DNA of 55,990 nucleotides from Lachnospira sp. (GTDB lineage Bacteria > Bacillota > Clostridia > Lachnospirales > Lachnospiraceae). The position numbers and the translations under genes are program-made. The notes under the pieces are model-generated. The model saw only the letters and a list, made by a program, of their open reading frames with translations, ran no database searches and was not told the origin of the DNA. Location: positions 1 to 55,990 of the forward strand of contig JAGATQ010000002.1 of the NCBI GenBank assembly GCA_017621205.1, given 5' to 3'. This document shows positions 18,695 through 28,116 of the stretch, in pieces. The number at the start of each line of letters is the position of its first letter. The first letter of the stretch is position 1.

Positions 18695-19159
18695 CTACTC
18701 TTTCTTCTGTTTCCTAAGCTCCCTAAAAAATTCGGTAAGCAGACTCTGACATTCCTCCGCCAGTACTCCCGAAACAAATTCAACCTGATGATTAAACCGC
18801 TCCACATGGAGCAAATCTAGCACGGAGCCTGCACATCCTGCCTTGGGGTTCATCGCTCCTGCCACCACCTTAGGTATCCGTGCCTGAACAATCGCTCCGG
18901 CACACATCTGGCAAGGCTCTAAGGTAACATACATCGTACACCCCTCTAACCGCCAATCTCCCAGCACCCGGCTCGCTTTTTTTATCGCAAGCAGCTCTGC
19001 GTGTGCTAAGGTCGTTTTATCTTTATTTCTACGGTTATAGCCTCTGGCAATCACTTTATTCTCATATACAATCACACACCCAATCGGAACATCTCCTAGT
19101 GTTGCCGCCTTTTTCGCCTGCGTGATTGCCTGCTTCATGTAACATTCATCTGTTGTCAT
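18695..19159 (-). CDS. tadA: tRNA-specific adenosine deaminase
   Basis: 154 residues. Cytidine-deaminase fold with the zinc and catalytic motif HAELLAI and the PCQMCAGAI zinc cysteines; the GDVPIGCVIV strand is typical of TadA. It converts A34 to inosine in the anticodon of tRNA-Arg(ACG). The gene points towards the SRP RNA, a neighbourhood conserved in Bacillus. Ribosome-site spacing is loose, and ATG 19138 is an alternative start. Confidence 0.95.
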   Translation of the reverse strand: MTTDECYMKQAITQAKKAATLGDVPIGCVIVYENKVIARGYNRRNKDKTTLAHAELLAIKKASRVLGDWRLEGCTMYVTLEPCQMCAGAIVQARIPKVVAGAMNPKAGCAGSVLDLLHVERFNHQVEFVSGVLAEECQSLLTEFFRELRKQKKE

Positions 19160-19367
19160 GCTTCTGAACCTGTTCCTTTCCTTAGCAGCCTGTCCTTCTC
19201 ATATTTGACACAATCCACCATCCTTATCCCTCATAATATAATAAAAACAATCTTTCTTCAACCGAAATTTTCCATAACAACGCTTGCCGAAGCCAAGGCA
19301 CTAGAGTATACTACAATTAAACAAAATACATAAGGATAGATAAAATTTAAGAAGAGGATACTACACC

Positions 19368-19937
19368 ATGAACTTTGAATACAAAACTGCCCGACTGCTT
19401 TTAAAAGTGGAAAATGAAACCGCTGCCGATAAGGTTCTGGCCTTCTATCAGAAAAACCGCCCCTATTTTGATGCATGGGAGCTGACACGGCCGGATAACT
19501 TTTACACCCGTGGGTTTCAAGGAGCGTCCCTACAGGTAGAATATAATGAAATCATTAAAAAACATTTATTGCGTTTCTGGCTTTACGAAAAAAGCACCTA
19601 TGCAGATGACCCTTTACATGCCCCCATTATTGGAAGTGTCAGCATCAGCAACATCCGGCTGGGAGGATTTTTAAGTGGAATGTTCGGCTACAAATTAGAC
19701 CACGACAAATGGGGAATGGGCTACGCACTAGAAGCATGTAGAAAACTAATTGAAATTGCTTTTTCTGATTACGGTTTGCACCGTTTAGAATCCTTTATTA
19801 TGCCTGCTAACGAGCGTTCCCTTAATTTAATCCAAAAGCTCTCCTTTTCCTATGAGGGCATAGACAAAAAATCCATTGAGGTCAACCATCACTATGAAGA
19901 CCATCTACGGTATGCTCTTCTTAATGATACATTGTAA
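19368..19937 (+). CDS. GNAT N-acetyltransferase (RimJ/RimL type)
   Basis: 189 residues with the RimJ/RimL pattern: N-terminal TARLLLKV, the beta-4 segment GSVSISNI, acetyl-CoA loop GYKLDHDKWGMGYALEACRKLIEIAF, then GLHRLESFIMPANERSLNLIQKLSF. Members acetylate protein N-termini or small amines using acetyl-CoA; the substrate here is unknown. The start follows GAGG. It is monocistronic, convergent with the penicillin-binding protein gene. Confidence 0.9.
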   Translation: MNFEYKTARLLLKVENETAADKVLAFYQKNRPYFDAWELTRPDNFYTRGFQGASLQVEYNEIIKKHLLRFWLYEKSTYADDPLHAPIIGSVSISNIRLGGFLSGMFGYKLDHDKWGMGYALEACRKLIEIAFSDYGLHRLESFIMPANERSLNLIQKLSFSYEGIDKKSIEVNHHYEDHLRYALLNDTL

Positions 19938-19961
19938 CAGCCATAAAAATACCTATAATTC

Positions 19962-20012
19962 AAAAATGAGGTGATTCCCCAAAGCCAGAGCAGTGCGTTG
20001 GTAATCACCTCA
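19962..20012 (-). terminator. Terminator of the penicillin-binding protein gene
   Basis: A 10-bp perfect stem (TGAGGTGATT with AATCACCTCA) and a 26-nt loop end in TTTTTG on the minus strand, 23 bp after the stop at 20035. It also lies 30 bp after the convergent GNAT gene and may serve both. Confidence 0.8.
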
Positions 20013-20034
20013 ACATTAATATTATTGTTTTTTA

Positions 20035-22287
20035 TCACTGTGCCACTGGTGGTTCTGGCACTACCGGTGCCTGTGTCGCCGGCGGTTCTGTTACTACCGG
20101 TGCCTGCGTTACAGGAGCTTCGGTCACTGGTGCTTCGGTTACTGGTGCCTCCGTTATCGGTGCCTCTGTAGCAACCGGGGTATCATCAATATCATCGATG
20201 TCATCCTCGTCGTCTTTATCTTCATCATCCTTCTTTTTTTCGGTTGTGGTCTCCTCCGTAGTTGCATCAAATTCTTCTGTATTATTCTTACGTTTACCCT
20301 CGTCTACATAATCATCCCAATCCTGTGGGGTAAGCCCTTGATGAATCTGCTCCATAAAAGCTCTCCAGATACGTCCCGGATAAGTTCCACCAAACAATCC
20401 CGGCATGGTTCTCGGTGTATCATAACCTACCCATACGCTAGTGGTATAATACTTGCTAAAACCGCAGAACCATCCATCCTTGTTATCGTCTGTCGTTCCC
20501 GTCTTGCCGGCAACAGGCATGTTATTACTCAGACCAAGACCCGCAGCAGTACCACTACGGAACACACCCTTCATCACATCTACCATCATAAGGGAAGCAT
20601 TTTCATCATATATCTTAAGCTCTTCCGTTTTCTCGGATACAATAATCTCTCCATCCGAATCCGTAATAGAAACAATACAGGTTGGCTCGCGGTAAACACC
20701 TCCGTTAGCAATCGTAGCATAGCCAGATGCCATTTCTTTTGTATTGCTTCCGTATGTGAACCCACCAACCGCAGCCGCCAACACATAATCGGAGTCCACA
20801 ATCTTCGCATAGTGCATCTCTTTTAAATAATTTAACCCAATCTGTGGAGTCAGTTCCTTAAACAGTCTCCATGCCACCACGTTTTTCGATTGTTCCACCG
20901 CTTTTCTAAGCGTTATCCGCCCGGAATAGGAACCATTGGAATTCTTCGGTGCATCCTTCTCATCCTTAATCTGCGTATCCGACACAATGGAATCCGGTGT
21001 ATAACCTCTTTCGAGCATTGGCGTATACACAATTAATGGTTTAATCGAACTTCCCGGCTGCCGGTAACTCTGATAGGCACGGTTTAAGGAATATCCTTCT
21101 ACATCCTTCTGTTCGCGTCCACCAACTATAGCAACTACACGCCCACTGCTATTATCAATACAGGTTGCCGAGGACTGCAGCGTATATATCCCCTCATCAC
21201 TGACCTCAGTATAATTCTGCAGCATATCATCAATAGAGCTTTGCAGAAGCTTCTGCTTGTCCATATCAATAGACGTATAAATGCGGTAGCCTCCGGTATA
21301 AAGGGAAGATTCACATTGGTCATATACCTCATTATAATTTAATTCATAGGCTGCCCGGTCCTCTTCAGAATCAAAGCTATACTTAAATTCAAAACCCTGC
21401 TCGCCCATAAGTGCCTTCGTTGCACAATCCATAACAAAGGAATCCACACTGCTAATCTTTACCTTCTTAGCCTTCTTCACCTTAATTTTTTCTGCAACCG
21501 CCTTATCATATTCCTCCTGGCTAATTACACCATCATTTAACATTTCCTTTAAAATTAAGTCCCTTCGCTTTAATGTGTTATCCTTGTTCTTATAAGGATC
21601 AAACATAGACGGACCATTGGGAATTGCACATAAAAACGCAGTCTGGGAAAGGCTTAAAGAGCTTATGGATTTACGGAAATATCCATTCGCTGCTGCCTGG
21701 ATTCCATAATATCCATTGCCAAAATAAATATTATTTATGTAGTACTCCAATATCTGATCCTTGCTGTATTTCTTTTCCAGACCAATTGCAATAAAAATCT
21801 CCTTAATCTTACGGGTATAGGTTATATCGTTATTCAGATAAATAGTCCGGGATAGCTGCTGTGTAATGGTAGAAGCACCCTGAGCCACCCCTCCCGAGCG
21901 GAAATTCGCAATCAGCGAACCACCAATACGCTTAATATCAATTCCATTATGATTGTAAAACTTTTTATCCTCAATACTAATCAAAGCTTCCTTGACCGTA
22001 TCAGGAATTGCGGAGGAATCCAGATAATATAAATCCTTCTCTCCTTTTAAAGTCTTTAACAAATCTCCATCGCCATCATAAACAAGACTGGTCTCTGTTG
22101 CCTGAAAATCCTTTTCTGTGGAATCCTCCACAATACGCTGTGCAGAAGCATACAGTGTCAGGACATCCTTACCATATTTCATATACAGTCCTACTGCCAC
22201 TAATACACATGCCATAAAAACTACAATAAAAAAAGCCTGAAATACCTTTGTCAGGAGCCAGAACTTTTTCTTTCTTTTTTTTGCCAT
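20035..22287 (-). CDS. Class A penicillin-binding protein (PBP1A family)
   Basis: About 750 residues from ATG 22287 behind GAGG. Order: cytoplasmic Lys/Arg stretch, one membrane anchor (about 17-38), GT51 glycosyltransferase with catalytic Glu106 in ISIEDKKFYNHNGID and QGASTITQQL, then the transpeptidase with PGSSIKP (SxxK), QSKNVVAW (SxN) and KTGTT at about 595. It polymerises and crosslinks peptidoglycan. After the catalytic core is an unusual tail: an acidic block (about 687-703, mostly Asp/Glu) and about 45 residues of TEAP/TQAP repeats ending in PPVAQ. Such low-complexity tails probably span or bind the wall; the 15-bp DNA repeat at 20050-20170 is prone to length change. Confidence 0.96.
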   Translation of the reverse strand: MAKKRKKKFWLLTKVFQAFFIVVFMACVLVAVGLYMKYGKDVLTLYASAQRIVEDSTEKDFQATETSLVYDGDGDLLKTLKGEKDLYYLDSSAIPDTVKEALISIEDKKFYNHNGIDIKRIGGSLIANFRSGGVAQGASTITQQLSRTIYLNNDITYTRKIKEIFIAIGLEKKYSKDQILEYYINNIYFGNGYYGIQAAANGYFRKSISSLSLSQTAFLCAIPNGPSMFDPYKNKDNTLKRRDLILKEMLNDGVISQEEYDKAVAEKIKVKKAKKVKISSVDSFVMDCATKALMGEQGFEFKYSFDSEEDRAAYELNYNEVYDQCESSLYTGGYRIYTSIDMDKQKLLQSSIDDMLQNYTEVSDEGIYTLQSSATCIDNSSGRVVAIVGGREQKDVEGYSLNRAYQSYRQPGSSIKPLIVYTPMLERGYTPDSIVSDTQIKDEKDAPKNSNGSYSGRITLRKAVEQSKNVVAWRLFKELTPQIGLNYLKEMHYAKIVDSDYVLAAAVGGFTYGSNTKEMASGYATIANGGVYREPTCIVSITDSDGEIIVSEKTEELKIYDENASLMMVDVMKGVFRSGTAAGLGLSNNMPVAGKTGTTDDNKDGWFCGFSKYYTTSVWVGYDTPRTMPGLFGGTYPGRIWRAFMEQIHQGLTPQDWDDYVDEGKRKNNTEEFDATTEETTTEKKKDDEDKDDEDDIDDIDDTPVATEAPITEAPVTEAPVTEAPVTQAPVVTEPPATQAPVVPEPPVAQ

Positions 22288-22436
22288 TGCTGTCACCTCT
22301 AATACATCCTTATTTAATATCTGTTTACAGTTCCCCTACCCTATATTTCTACCACAATATATCGTTTGTCGTCAATGAAAATATACTATTTCTATGAAAT
22401 AATAAGAAAATTTTTACAAAAAATTCATATTTCCTA

Positions 22437-22465
22437 TTGCATTCCCATTCACCCTATGCTATAAT
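22437..22465 (+). promoter_or_regulatory. Sigma-A-type promoter for a candidate small RNA
   Basis: TTGCAT (22437-22442), 17-bp spacer, TATAAT (22460-22465) on the plus strand, with no open frame downstream. A terminator follows 100 bp later. Confidence 0.6.
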
Positions 22466-22471
22466 CAAGTT

Positions 22472-22595
22472 GTTCGAAAGCAATATTTGCTAATCACGAC
22501 AAATATTCTTTAGATATCGCTATGTTTCTAAGAATATTTGCTCCCTATTAGATAGATGAAAGACCACTCTCCCCCCCGCTAATAGAGTGGTTTTT
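22472..22595 (+). ncRNA. Candidate intergenic small RNA (about 124 nt)
   Basis: The interval between a near-consensus promoter and an intrinsic terminator (ACCACTCT, C-rich 13-nt loop, AGAGTGGT, T5 at 22591-22595) has no coding frame. It contains a long hairpin, CAAATATTCTTTAGA against TCTAAGAATATTTG (22519-22558 region), and an upstream segment (GCAATATTTGCTAA) that could pair alternatively with the same 3' strand. No gene follows on the plus strand, so it is not a leader. I do not recognise it as 6S, tmRNA, RNase P or a known riboswitch. It is antisense to the region upstream of the PBP gene. The 22288-22672 spacer holds nothing else but a terminator. Confidence 0.5.
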
Positions 22596-22620
22596 CTATT
22601 TGCAAAAATATAATAAATAA

Positions 22621-22666
22621 GAGACAATCACTTTACCTTACTTCTATCGGTTTCTATGATTGTCTC
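22621..22666 (-). terminator. Terminator of the membrane-protein operon
   Basis: A perfect 10-bp stem, GAGACAATCA with TGATTGTCTC, lies 7 bp beyond the stop at 22673. The loop is long (26 nt) and the T tract interrupted (TTATTTATTATATTTT on the minus strand). Confidence 0.6.
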
Positions 22667-22672
22667 TTTATG

Positions 22673-23152
22673 TTATCTCTGTGCCAAAGTTTCAATAAAT
22701 TCCACTAACCGCTGTTTCGCAGATTTTGTAACAGCCATTCCATATAGATACAGGAACAATCCCATCAGCCAGAAACCAACGATACATATCACTCCTGCTA
22801 CATTAATCTGGTTACTAAATACTGCATAAATGGTAAGAGCGGTTGCAATACACATCAAAACACTTGCAAGAACTACAGAACCACTATATTTGCAAAAATG
22901 GTAACGTAACCTTGTCTTGCCTCCATCTGTAGAACCAATATCCCCACGCATCAACGTCATAAACCGAATCCACCGCAGATAGGGGGGCTTATAAAGCAGA
23001 TAGAATTTCTTGGCACCAACCTTGCCCATGAAAATGCCCTGCTCCTGATAGTGCTTCAAATTCTCCTTCGTATCCTCTACTACCTGCTCTTTTAAACGGC
23101 TATGCAGCTCTTCCACATCTACATCAAGAAGCTTCTCATAATACTCGCTCAC
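22673..23152 (-). CDS. Two-helix membrane protein of unknown function
   Basis: 159 residues starting at a GTG (23152) behind GAAGGG. The N-terminal 75 residues are charged and cytoplasmic in character. Two membrane segments follow: GSVVLASVLMCIATALTIYAV (about 92-112) and VAGVICIVGFWLMGLFLYLYG (about 118-140). I do not recognise a family. It is the last gene of a run with the degenerate AAA-like protein (26 bp upstream) and the propeller protein, so the three may act together at the membrane. Confidence 0.75.
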   Translation of the reverse strand: MSEYYEKLLDVDVEELHSRLKEQVVEDTKENLKHYQEQGIFMGKVGAKKFYLLYKPPYLRWIRFMTLMRGDIGSTDGGKTRLRYHFCKYSGSVVLASVLMCIATALTIYAVFSNQINVAGVICIVGFWLMGLFLYLYGMAVTKSAKQRLVEFIETLAQR

Positions 23153-23178
23153 ATATATCCCTTCTTTGATTCTAAAAC

Positions 23179-24270
23179 TTAGTCTGCCCAGCCTGCCAAA
23201 TCTTCACCATGAATAATCAAGTCTGCGTCACCTTTTCTCGCATTGCTGAGCATCTTGCGATACATCATCTCATAACAAAGCTTCCGCATACTGCGTAATC
23301 CGTAAAATTCACCCTTGCTCTTCTCATCCAAAACCTTCTTATTAAATTCATCCTTTGCATCTTCCGCAATCTGAAAGCGATACTTCGCCAACGGATCAGC
23401 AACATACTGAAAATATTCCTTATAGGTAAACGGAGGAAATACCACCTTCTCTGTATATAGGCAATCACTAATTGTCTGATACACTCTGCCCAGCGTCGGT
23501 TCCTCCAGATACGGCACCCGAAATACATAAATATAATCCTTTTGTACGCTTCTAAGCTTACGAAGCAATCTCTTAAAGCCCGGATCATCCAAATCATGAA
23601 CCCACTGGCTAATATCAAAACTAATCAGCTTATTCTTGAACTTTCCAATGGCATTATATTGAAGCCAAGGATCCTTATCATTCTTCTCTACCGTAGTCTC
23701 TATGACTTTATTCTCATCACCAAATTCGAACAGCTCCAAGCTCGCTACCATATTGGAAAGTAAGCTCAAATATGTAGAATAACCACAGCCCTCATCCACA
23801 GAAAACAGGTAAGCTCTTGCATTAAATACCCTCTGAACTCCCATTGCAGTAATCTGCGGAGCCACCATTACAATCTCCTCCAGCAAATCCTTAAAAGGAC
23901 CGGCACCTAACAGCATATCCACTTTAGACTTCAATGCTCCTAAAAGCTGTGCTCTCTTAACCTCTTCTGCCTCCTCGGCATCAAGAATCTTCTCGTAGGT
24001 AATATCTGCCTCACGAGATGCCTTACCAATCTGAAATTCATCCTCTAACGTCTGCCATAGTTGAATCTCAAACCCTTCGTAGGTAATATCATCTATAAAG
24101 AGCATCAAATTACAATCTGTATACCCAGAATCCAGAGTTTTAATCTTGCCATCCTTTCCAATAATCCTCTGAATGCAATCCCGCAAATGATTAATTGGAT
24201 TCTTCCCCATCGTGGACTCTCTTGTCATGACCCAATCCCTTGCAAACTCTGCCCTAAACCGTATTTTCAT
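23179..24270 (-). CDS. AAA-like protein without a canonical P-loop
   Basis: About 363 residues from ATG 24270 (GGAGG, 7-nt gap). The middle has an order reminiscent of SpoVK/CbxX-type AAA proteins. A strand is followed by VDEGCGYSTYLSLL, which sits where GPPGTGKT would be but lacks the Lys. Then comes DLDDPGFKRLLRKLRSVQKDYIYVF in place of Walker B and sensor 1, and a lid-like end FYGLRSMRKLCYEMMYRKML. This suggests a nucleotide-blind AAA relative, probably a scaffold; the assignment is structural inference. Neighbours are a propeller/C39-like exported protein upstream and a two-helix membrane protein downstream. Confidence 0.7.
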   Translation of the reverse strand: MKIRFRAEFARDWVMTRESTMGKNPINHLRDCIQRIIGKDGKIKTLDSGYTDCNLMLFIDDITYEGFEIQLWQTLEDEFQIGKASREADITYEKILDAEEAEEVKRAQLLGALKSKVDMLLGAGPFKDLLEEIVMVAPQITAMGVQRVFNARAYLFSVDEGCGYSTYLSLLSNMVASLELFEFGDENKVIETTVEKNDKDPWLQYNAIGKFKNKLISFDISQWVHDLDDPGFKRLLRKLRSVQKDYIYVFRVPYLEEPTLGRVYQTISDCLYTEKVVFPPFTYKEYFQYVADPLAKYRFQIAEDAKDEFNKKVLDEKSKGEFYGLRSMRKLCYEMMYRKMLSNARKGDADLIIHGEDLAGWAD

Positions 24271-24389
24271 CGTCATTCCTCCATACTTAAAACATCACTC
24301 ATGGCTGCCATCCTATCAACTAAGATTATCTGGCTTCGCCTCCTCCCGCTTACTAGGCTAATTATATCTTATTTTAACAAAAAATGCTA

Positions 24390-26927
24390 CTACTTTAGAT
24401 AGCTAAAGAAAATATTCCCAGCCTCTTCAAAATCCTTTCGCATGGTTTCAAAATCCTCACGGTATACCTCTCCGGTCAAGGGATCTGTAAACTTTAACAA
24501 AGAGCTATTATAACTAGTTAATAGGATATAACTTCCATCCTTGCGTTTGGCAATAACCGGATGTCCCTGACATACATAATACATAGAATCCAGAAGACTG
24601 GTTCCCGTTACATTAACCCCTTCCTTTTCAAGATATTTACTAAGCAGCTCATCTGCATCCATATTTTCAGCAACAAGCTCCTCTAAGGAAGCATTTTTCT
24701 CTTCTAAACCAAGTATCATTGCCACACATGCCTCCATGGTCTCCTCCTTCTTCTTAGTTGTAACCGGAGGTACCTCCTCTCCAATGGTTCCATATTCCTT
24801 TACACCATTCTTTTCCCATATTGTCATCTGCTGGCTGTTAATTACTCCTCCACCGTTTTGTGCTGCATCAAGGACTGCCTCTCCAATATTGTGATAGGAA
24901 GCTTCAATTCTGCCATTTACATAGACAAAATAGCGAAGTACACCACCAGACTCTCCCTCAATTTCGATGGTACGGTTATCATCCAGCCGTTTTTCCTTCG
25001 TTATCACCTTTTCCGGCACATCCGATACATAGACATAATTGGGGAACACAATAAATAATTCTTTGTAGCGGACACTATTGTAGTTATAGTCAAGCACAAT
25101 ACTGTGGTCTTCCTCATCCTCGCTGCTCATAATATGATAGGTCCCCTTCTCTAAAAAAGTCTCCCCATTATATTTAGACAGACCTAATTCCACCAGACTG
25201 TGCGTAATAGATGCAGACATTACTACCTGGCTTCCCTTAGGCTTATACTCCTTTACTATTGTTCCTTCCTCATTCATAATAGAAATCTCGTACATTGGAT
25301 AAAAGGTGGTAGAGGAATCCCGTACTACTATATCCTTTGAACGCACTTTTCCATAAACCAAATCATCCTCAACAAAGCCAATAACCCTAAGCACCTCTCC
25401 TTCATCAGCAGTAACACTCTGCTCTCTCCCGCTATCCAGATTTCTAATAATAATCTCTTTATTATTGGAAATGTCAACATCAGAAAGCATGGCTATCATA
25501 TTGTATTTCTCAGAGGATACCACCGTTTCATCCTGCACCTGCTCCATTAACACGGTCGTCTTTTTCGTCTTCAAATCTATGGATAGCAGCTGACCGAGCA
25601 GGGTAAATGTAATCTCATTTTTCTCGTTAATATAAGTAACCTGATCCACGTCCTCCTTCAAGGCATAATAGGGCTGTGAAGTCGGGATAAATGCTAACTC
25701 CTCAATCTGGTTATCCTCCTGCCGGTACTGATAGAATAAGATACCGTTCTGTCCCTCATGACGCCCCCGGTTCATATAACCATATACGGCGAAGGACAGA
25801 TTGCCCTTGTCATCCATCCGAATCAGCTTGATATCGTGCTGGGCATATTTGTCCCTCTCGTCTGTCATATCCTCCTGCAAGAAACTAAACACCTTGGCAA
25901 CCTGTGTTTGCTGGTAATTATAAAAATATAGCTCTCTGTTCTTGACAAATGCTACCCGTTTACAGTCATCACTGACCAGATACGGAATATCCCCGGACTC
26001 TGTAATTCCAAGCTTAAGGCTGTTATTAGCGGTACTCGTAAACACACTATCATAAAAGGAATTAATGGTACGATTATAGGAAAGCAGATACATTCTGGAG
26101 GACGTATAACGCACCCGGTACTGCTCCAAAGCATTATAGTATTCCTGATTACCTCCGGAGCTCTCTGCGGAAAGTACATAAGACAATTCTACTGAGGCAA
26201 TATCCTGCTCCACATCTGTAACCGTAATTGCCGCTTCCCTAAGCTTCTGCGGTTTCATATCTGCATAAGTTAACGCCTCAAAGCTTGAGGTAATATCTAC
26301 CCGCCCTAAATCGTTAGAGGTTTTTGACAAATCCGGCTCAAGGTATTGCTTAATTTCTTCCGCATCCTGCTTGTCAAACAGTGCCTCGTGAAACTCCTTT
26401 ACAAATTCCAACTGGTTCTTGATATGAAGGTGGCTGCCAAAGAGAATGCGGGTATAATAGGTCACATCCACACCACCTTCTCCTTTAAGCATAAGCTTTA
26501 GAATATAATCCTGATTCAGCTTTAGCTGCATTCTAACAGAAAGCTTCGTAATCAGATTGCCATGCTTATCCTTTTCAAAGGTCGTTAAGTCACCATCTTC
26601 CACCAAGGACGATGCATCCGAGCTTCTCACCTCGTAATGAATAGAAGAAACCTCATAACTGTCATTATCAATGACAAGGGAAATATCCTCACCCTCTTCC
26701 AGAGGGGTAAGGGAATCTCTTAACAATGAAGCATCCACATCCGATGTATAACCATGCAGGCAATTTAGCTTCTGTCCCTCCACCCTCGTATAAATCAAGG
26801 GCAGAGTTGCCTTATCCATCTCCAGACTGTAATCCCCCGCATTACTCCCCATAATATAGTTAATGCCAATTACACCAATCAAAAAGCAGAGCAGAAAAAC
26901 TATGACTTGAATAATTTTATTTCGCAT
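24390..26927 (-). CDS. Membrane-anchored propeller-like protein with degenerate C39-like C-terminus
   Basis: About 845 residues from ATG 26927 (AGGAGG). One N-terminal anchor (IIQVIVFLLCFLIGVIGINYI) leads into a large extracytoplasmic part. Residues about 320-690 contain repeated beta strands typical of a propeller ('KNRELYFYNY', 'GNLSFAVYGYMN', 'ISIMNEEG'). The last 120 residues resemble the papain-like C39/C39-like fold: a Cys in MEACVAMILG, 'LLDSMYYVCQGHPVIAKRKDG', and the DPLTGE turn. However, the histidine normally found before the '(V/I)G(Y/F)' strand is replaced (GSYILLTSYN). It may be a catalytically dead peptidase-like sensor. It overlaps the methyltransferase gene by 11 bp. Confidence 0.75.
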   Translation of the reverse strand: MRNKIIQVIVFLLCFLIGVIGINYIMGSNAGDYSLEMDKATLPLIYTRVEGQKLNCLHGYTSDVDASLLRDSLTPLEEGEDISLVIDNDSYEVSSIHYEVRSSDASSLVEDGDLTTFEKDKHGNLITKLSVRMQLKLNQDYILKLMLKGEGGVDVTYYTRILFGSHLHIKNQLEFVKEFHEALFDKQDAEEIKQYLEPDLSKTSNDLGRVDITSSFEALTYADMKPQKLREAAITVTDVEQDIASVELSYVLSAESSGGNQEYYNALEQYRVRYTSSRMYLLSYNRTINSFYDSVFTSTANNSLKLGITESGDIPYLVSDDCKRVAFVKNRELYFYNYQQTQVAKVFSFLQEDMTDERDKYAQHDIKLIRMDDKGNLSFAVYGYMNRGRHEGQNGILFYQYRQEDNQIEELAFIPTSQPYYALKEDVDQVTYINEKNEITFTLLGQLLSIDLKTKKTTVLMEQVQDETVVSSEKYNMIAMLSDVDISNNKEIIIRNLDSGREQSVTADEGEVLRVIGFVEDDLVYGKVRSKDIVVRDSSTTFYPMYEISIMNEEGTIVKEYKPKGSQVVMSASITHSLVELGLSKYNGETFLEKGTYHIMSSEDEEDHSIVLDYNYNSVRYKELFIVFPNYVYVSDVPEKVITKEKRLDDNRTIEIEGESGGVLRYFVYVNGRIEASYHNIGEAVLDAAQNGGGVINSQQMTIWEKNGVKEYGTIGEEVPPVTTKKKEETMEACVAMILGLEEKNASLEELVAENMDADELLSKYLEKEGVNVTGTSLLDSMYYVCQGHPVIAKRKDGSYILLTSYNSSLLKFTDPLTGEVYREDFETMRKDFEEAGNIFFSYLK

Positions 26928-28074
26928 ATCCACCCTCCTTTAGCAATCTTTCCAAAGTCAGCTCCTGTCCAATAAAAGAGCGAAACCTCTGAAATTCTTC
27001 TGTTTCGTGATACACTGCTCCTTCCCGTTTCACACCTCGAATAAGCAAATTCTTGGGGGTATGCTCCATGTCCACAAATTCAAGCAGCTTCGTCTCATAG
27101 CCTAAACAGGACAATAGGTTGGCACGCATCGCATCCGTTGCCATCGCTGAAAATCTCTCTTTCATAATACCATAGGAAAGCATAGCAGAAAGACTATCAA
27201 TGGCAATGCATTCATTTAACTCATGCTGGCAGCAGGGAACGCTCAGAATTACCTTGGCATTCCAGCACACGGCTTTATAGAGGGCATAATCCGTCGCCGT
27301 ATCACAGGCATGCAGCGACACGACCATATCTACCCTCTGCGTCTCCTCAAAATCCTTGATATCACCCACTTCAAAATGAAGCTGCCCATAACCATATTTC
27401 TTCGCCAGACGATTACATTTTGATACTACGTCCTCTTTTAAATCCAACCCTGTTATATGTACCTCACGGCGACAAAGCACCGTAAAATAATAGTACATAG
27501 CAAAGGTTAAATAGGACTTGCCACAACCAAAATCAATTATATATATGGGTCTGTCCTTAGAAAGCTCCGGTTCAATATCCTTAATAAATTCCAAAAAGCG
27601 GTTAATCTGACGGAATTTATCATACTGCTTAGAAACAACCCGTCCCTCTTTTGTCATCACTCCCAAATCAATCAGAAACGGTGCATTACATCCCTCATCT
27701 AATATATAGTTTTTTCTGCGGTTATGACTAAGACTTGCCGGAACTGCTGTCTTTATCTTTTTTCTGGAAATCGTTGCTGCACCTTTTTTGTTTACCAGTG
27801 CTGTTATCGTCTCCTCCCGGTGTATCAATTGAAGCTGCTTAAAGCACTCCATCCATGCATAGATTAACTCACCTAATAGTTTATCCTTTTTTACATTCTC
27901 ATGAAGTACCTGCTTTCCTACATAAGAAGAAACTTGAAAGTATAACTCATTCCTTAGTTCTACCGGGCGTATTTTTAGCTTTGTAAATTCTCCTTTATGT
28001 CTCGGGTTACTTATAATCATCTGCTTACAATCACTTGTTAGATATTGGTCTAATATCTTAATCAATTCATCCAT
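26917..28074 (-). CDS. SAM-dependent methyltransferase (Methyltransf_32 / METTL25-like)
   Basis: 385 residues. The C-terminal half is a class I methyltransferase with motif I YIIDFGCGKSYLTFA, acidic loop GLDLKEDVV, and SLHACDTATDYAL followed by VPCCQHELN, the Cys-Cys pattern of the METTL25/Methyltransf_32 family. The N-terminal 150 residues include a basic stretch (TISRKKIKTAVPASLSHNRRKNYIL) that could bind RNA. Bacterial members are annotated as possible RNA methyltransferases without proven substrate. It starts at 28074 after AAGGAAC and overlaps the next gene, so it heads the operon that continues to 22673. Confidence 0.88.
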   Translation of the reverse strand: MDELIKILDQYLTSDCKQMIISNPRHKGEFTKLKIRPVELRNELYFQVSSYVGKQVLHENVKKDKLLGELIYAWMECFKQLQLIHREETITALVNKKGAATISRKKIKTAVPASLSHNRRKNYILDEGCNAPFLIDLGVMTKEGRVVSKQYDKFRQINRFLEFIKDIEPELSKDRPIYIIDFGCGKSYLTFAMYYYFTVLCRREVHITGLDLKEDVVSKCNRLAKKYGYGQLHFEVGDIKDFEETQRVDMVVSLHACDTATDYALYKAVCWNAKVILSVPCCQHELNECIAIDSLSAMLSYGIMKERFSAMATDAMRANLLSCLGYETKLLEFVDMEHTPKNLLIRGVKREGAVYHETEEFQRFRSFIGQELTLERLLKEGGYAK

Positions 28075-28116
28075 GTTTTGTTCCTTATTTTATCTAAAAT
28101 TCTAACTCTGTATCTT

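Noticed and set aside
22472..22595. 6S RNA
   Set aside because: Too short (about 124 nt) and without the long closing stem and central open bulge typical of 6S RNA.
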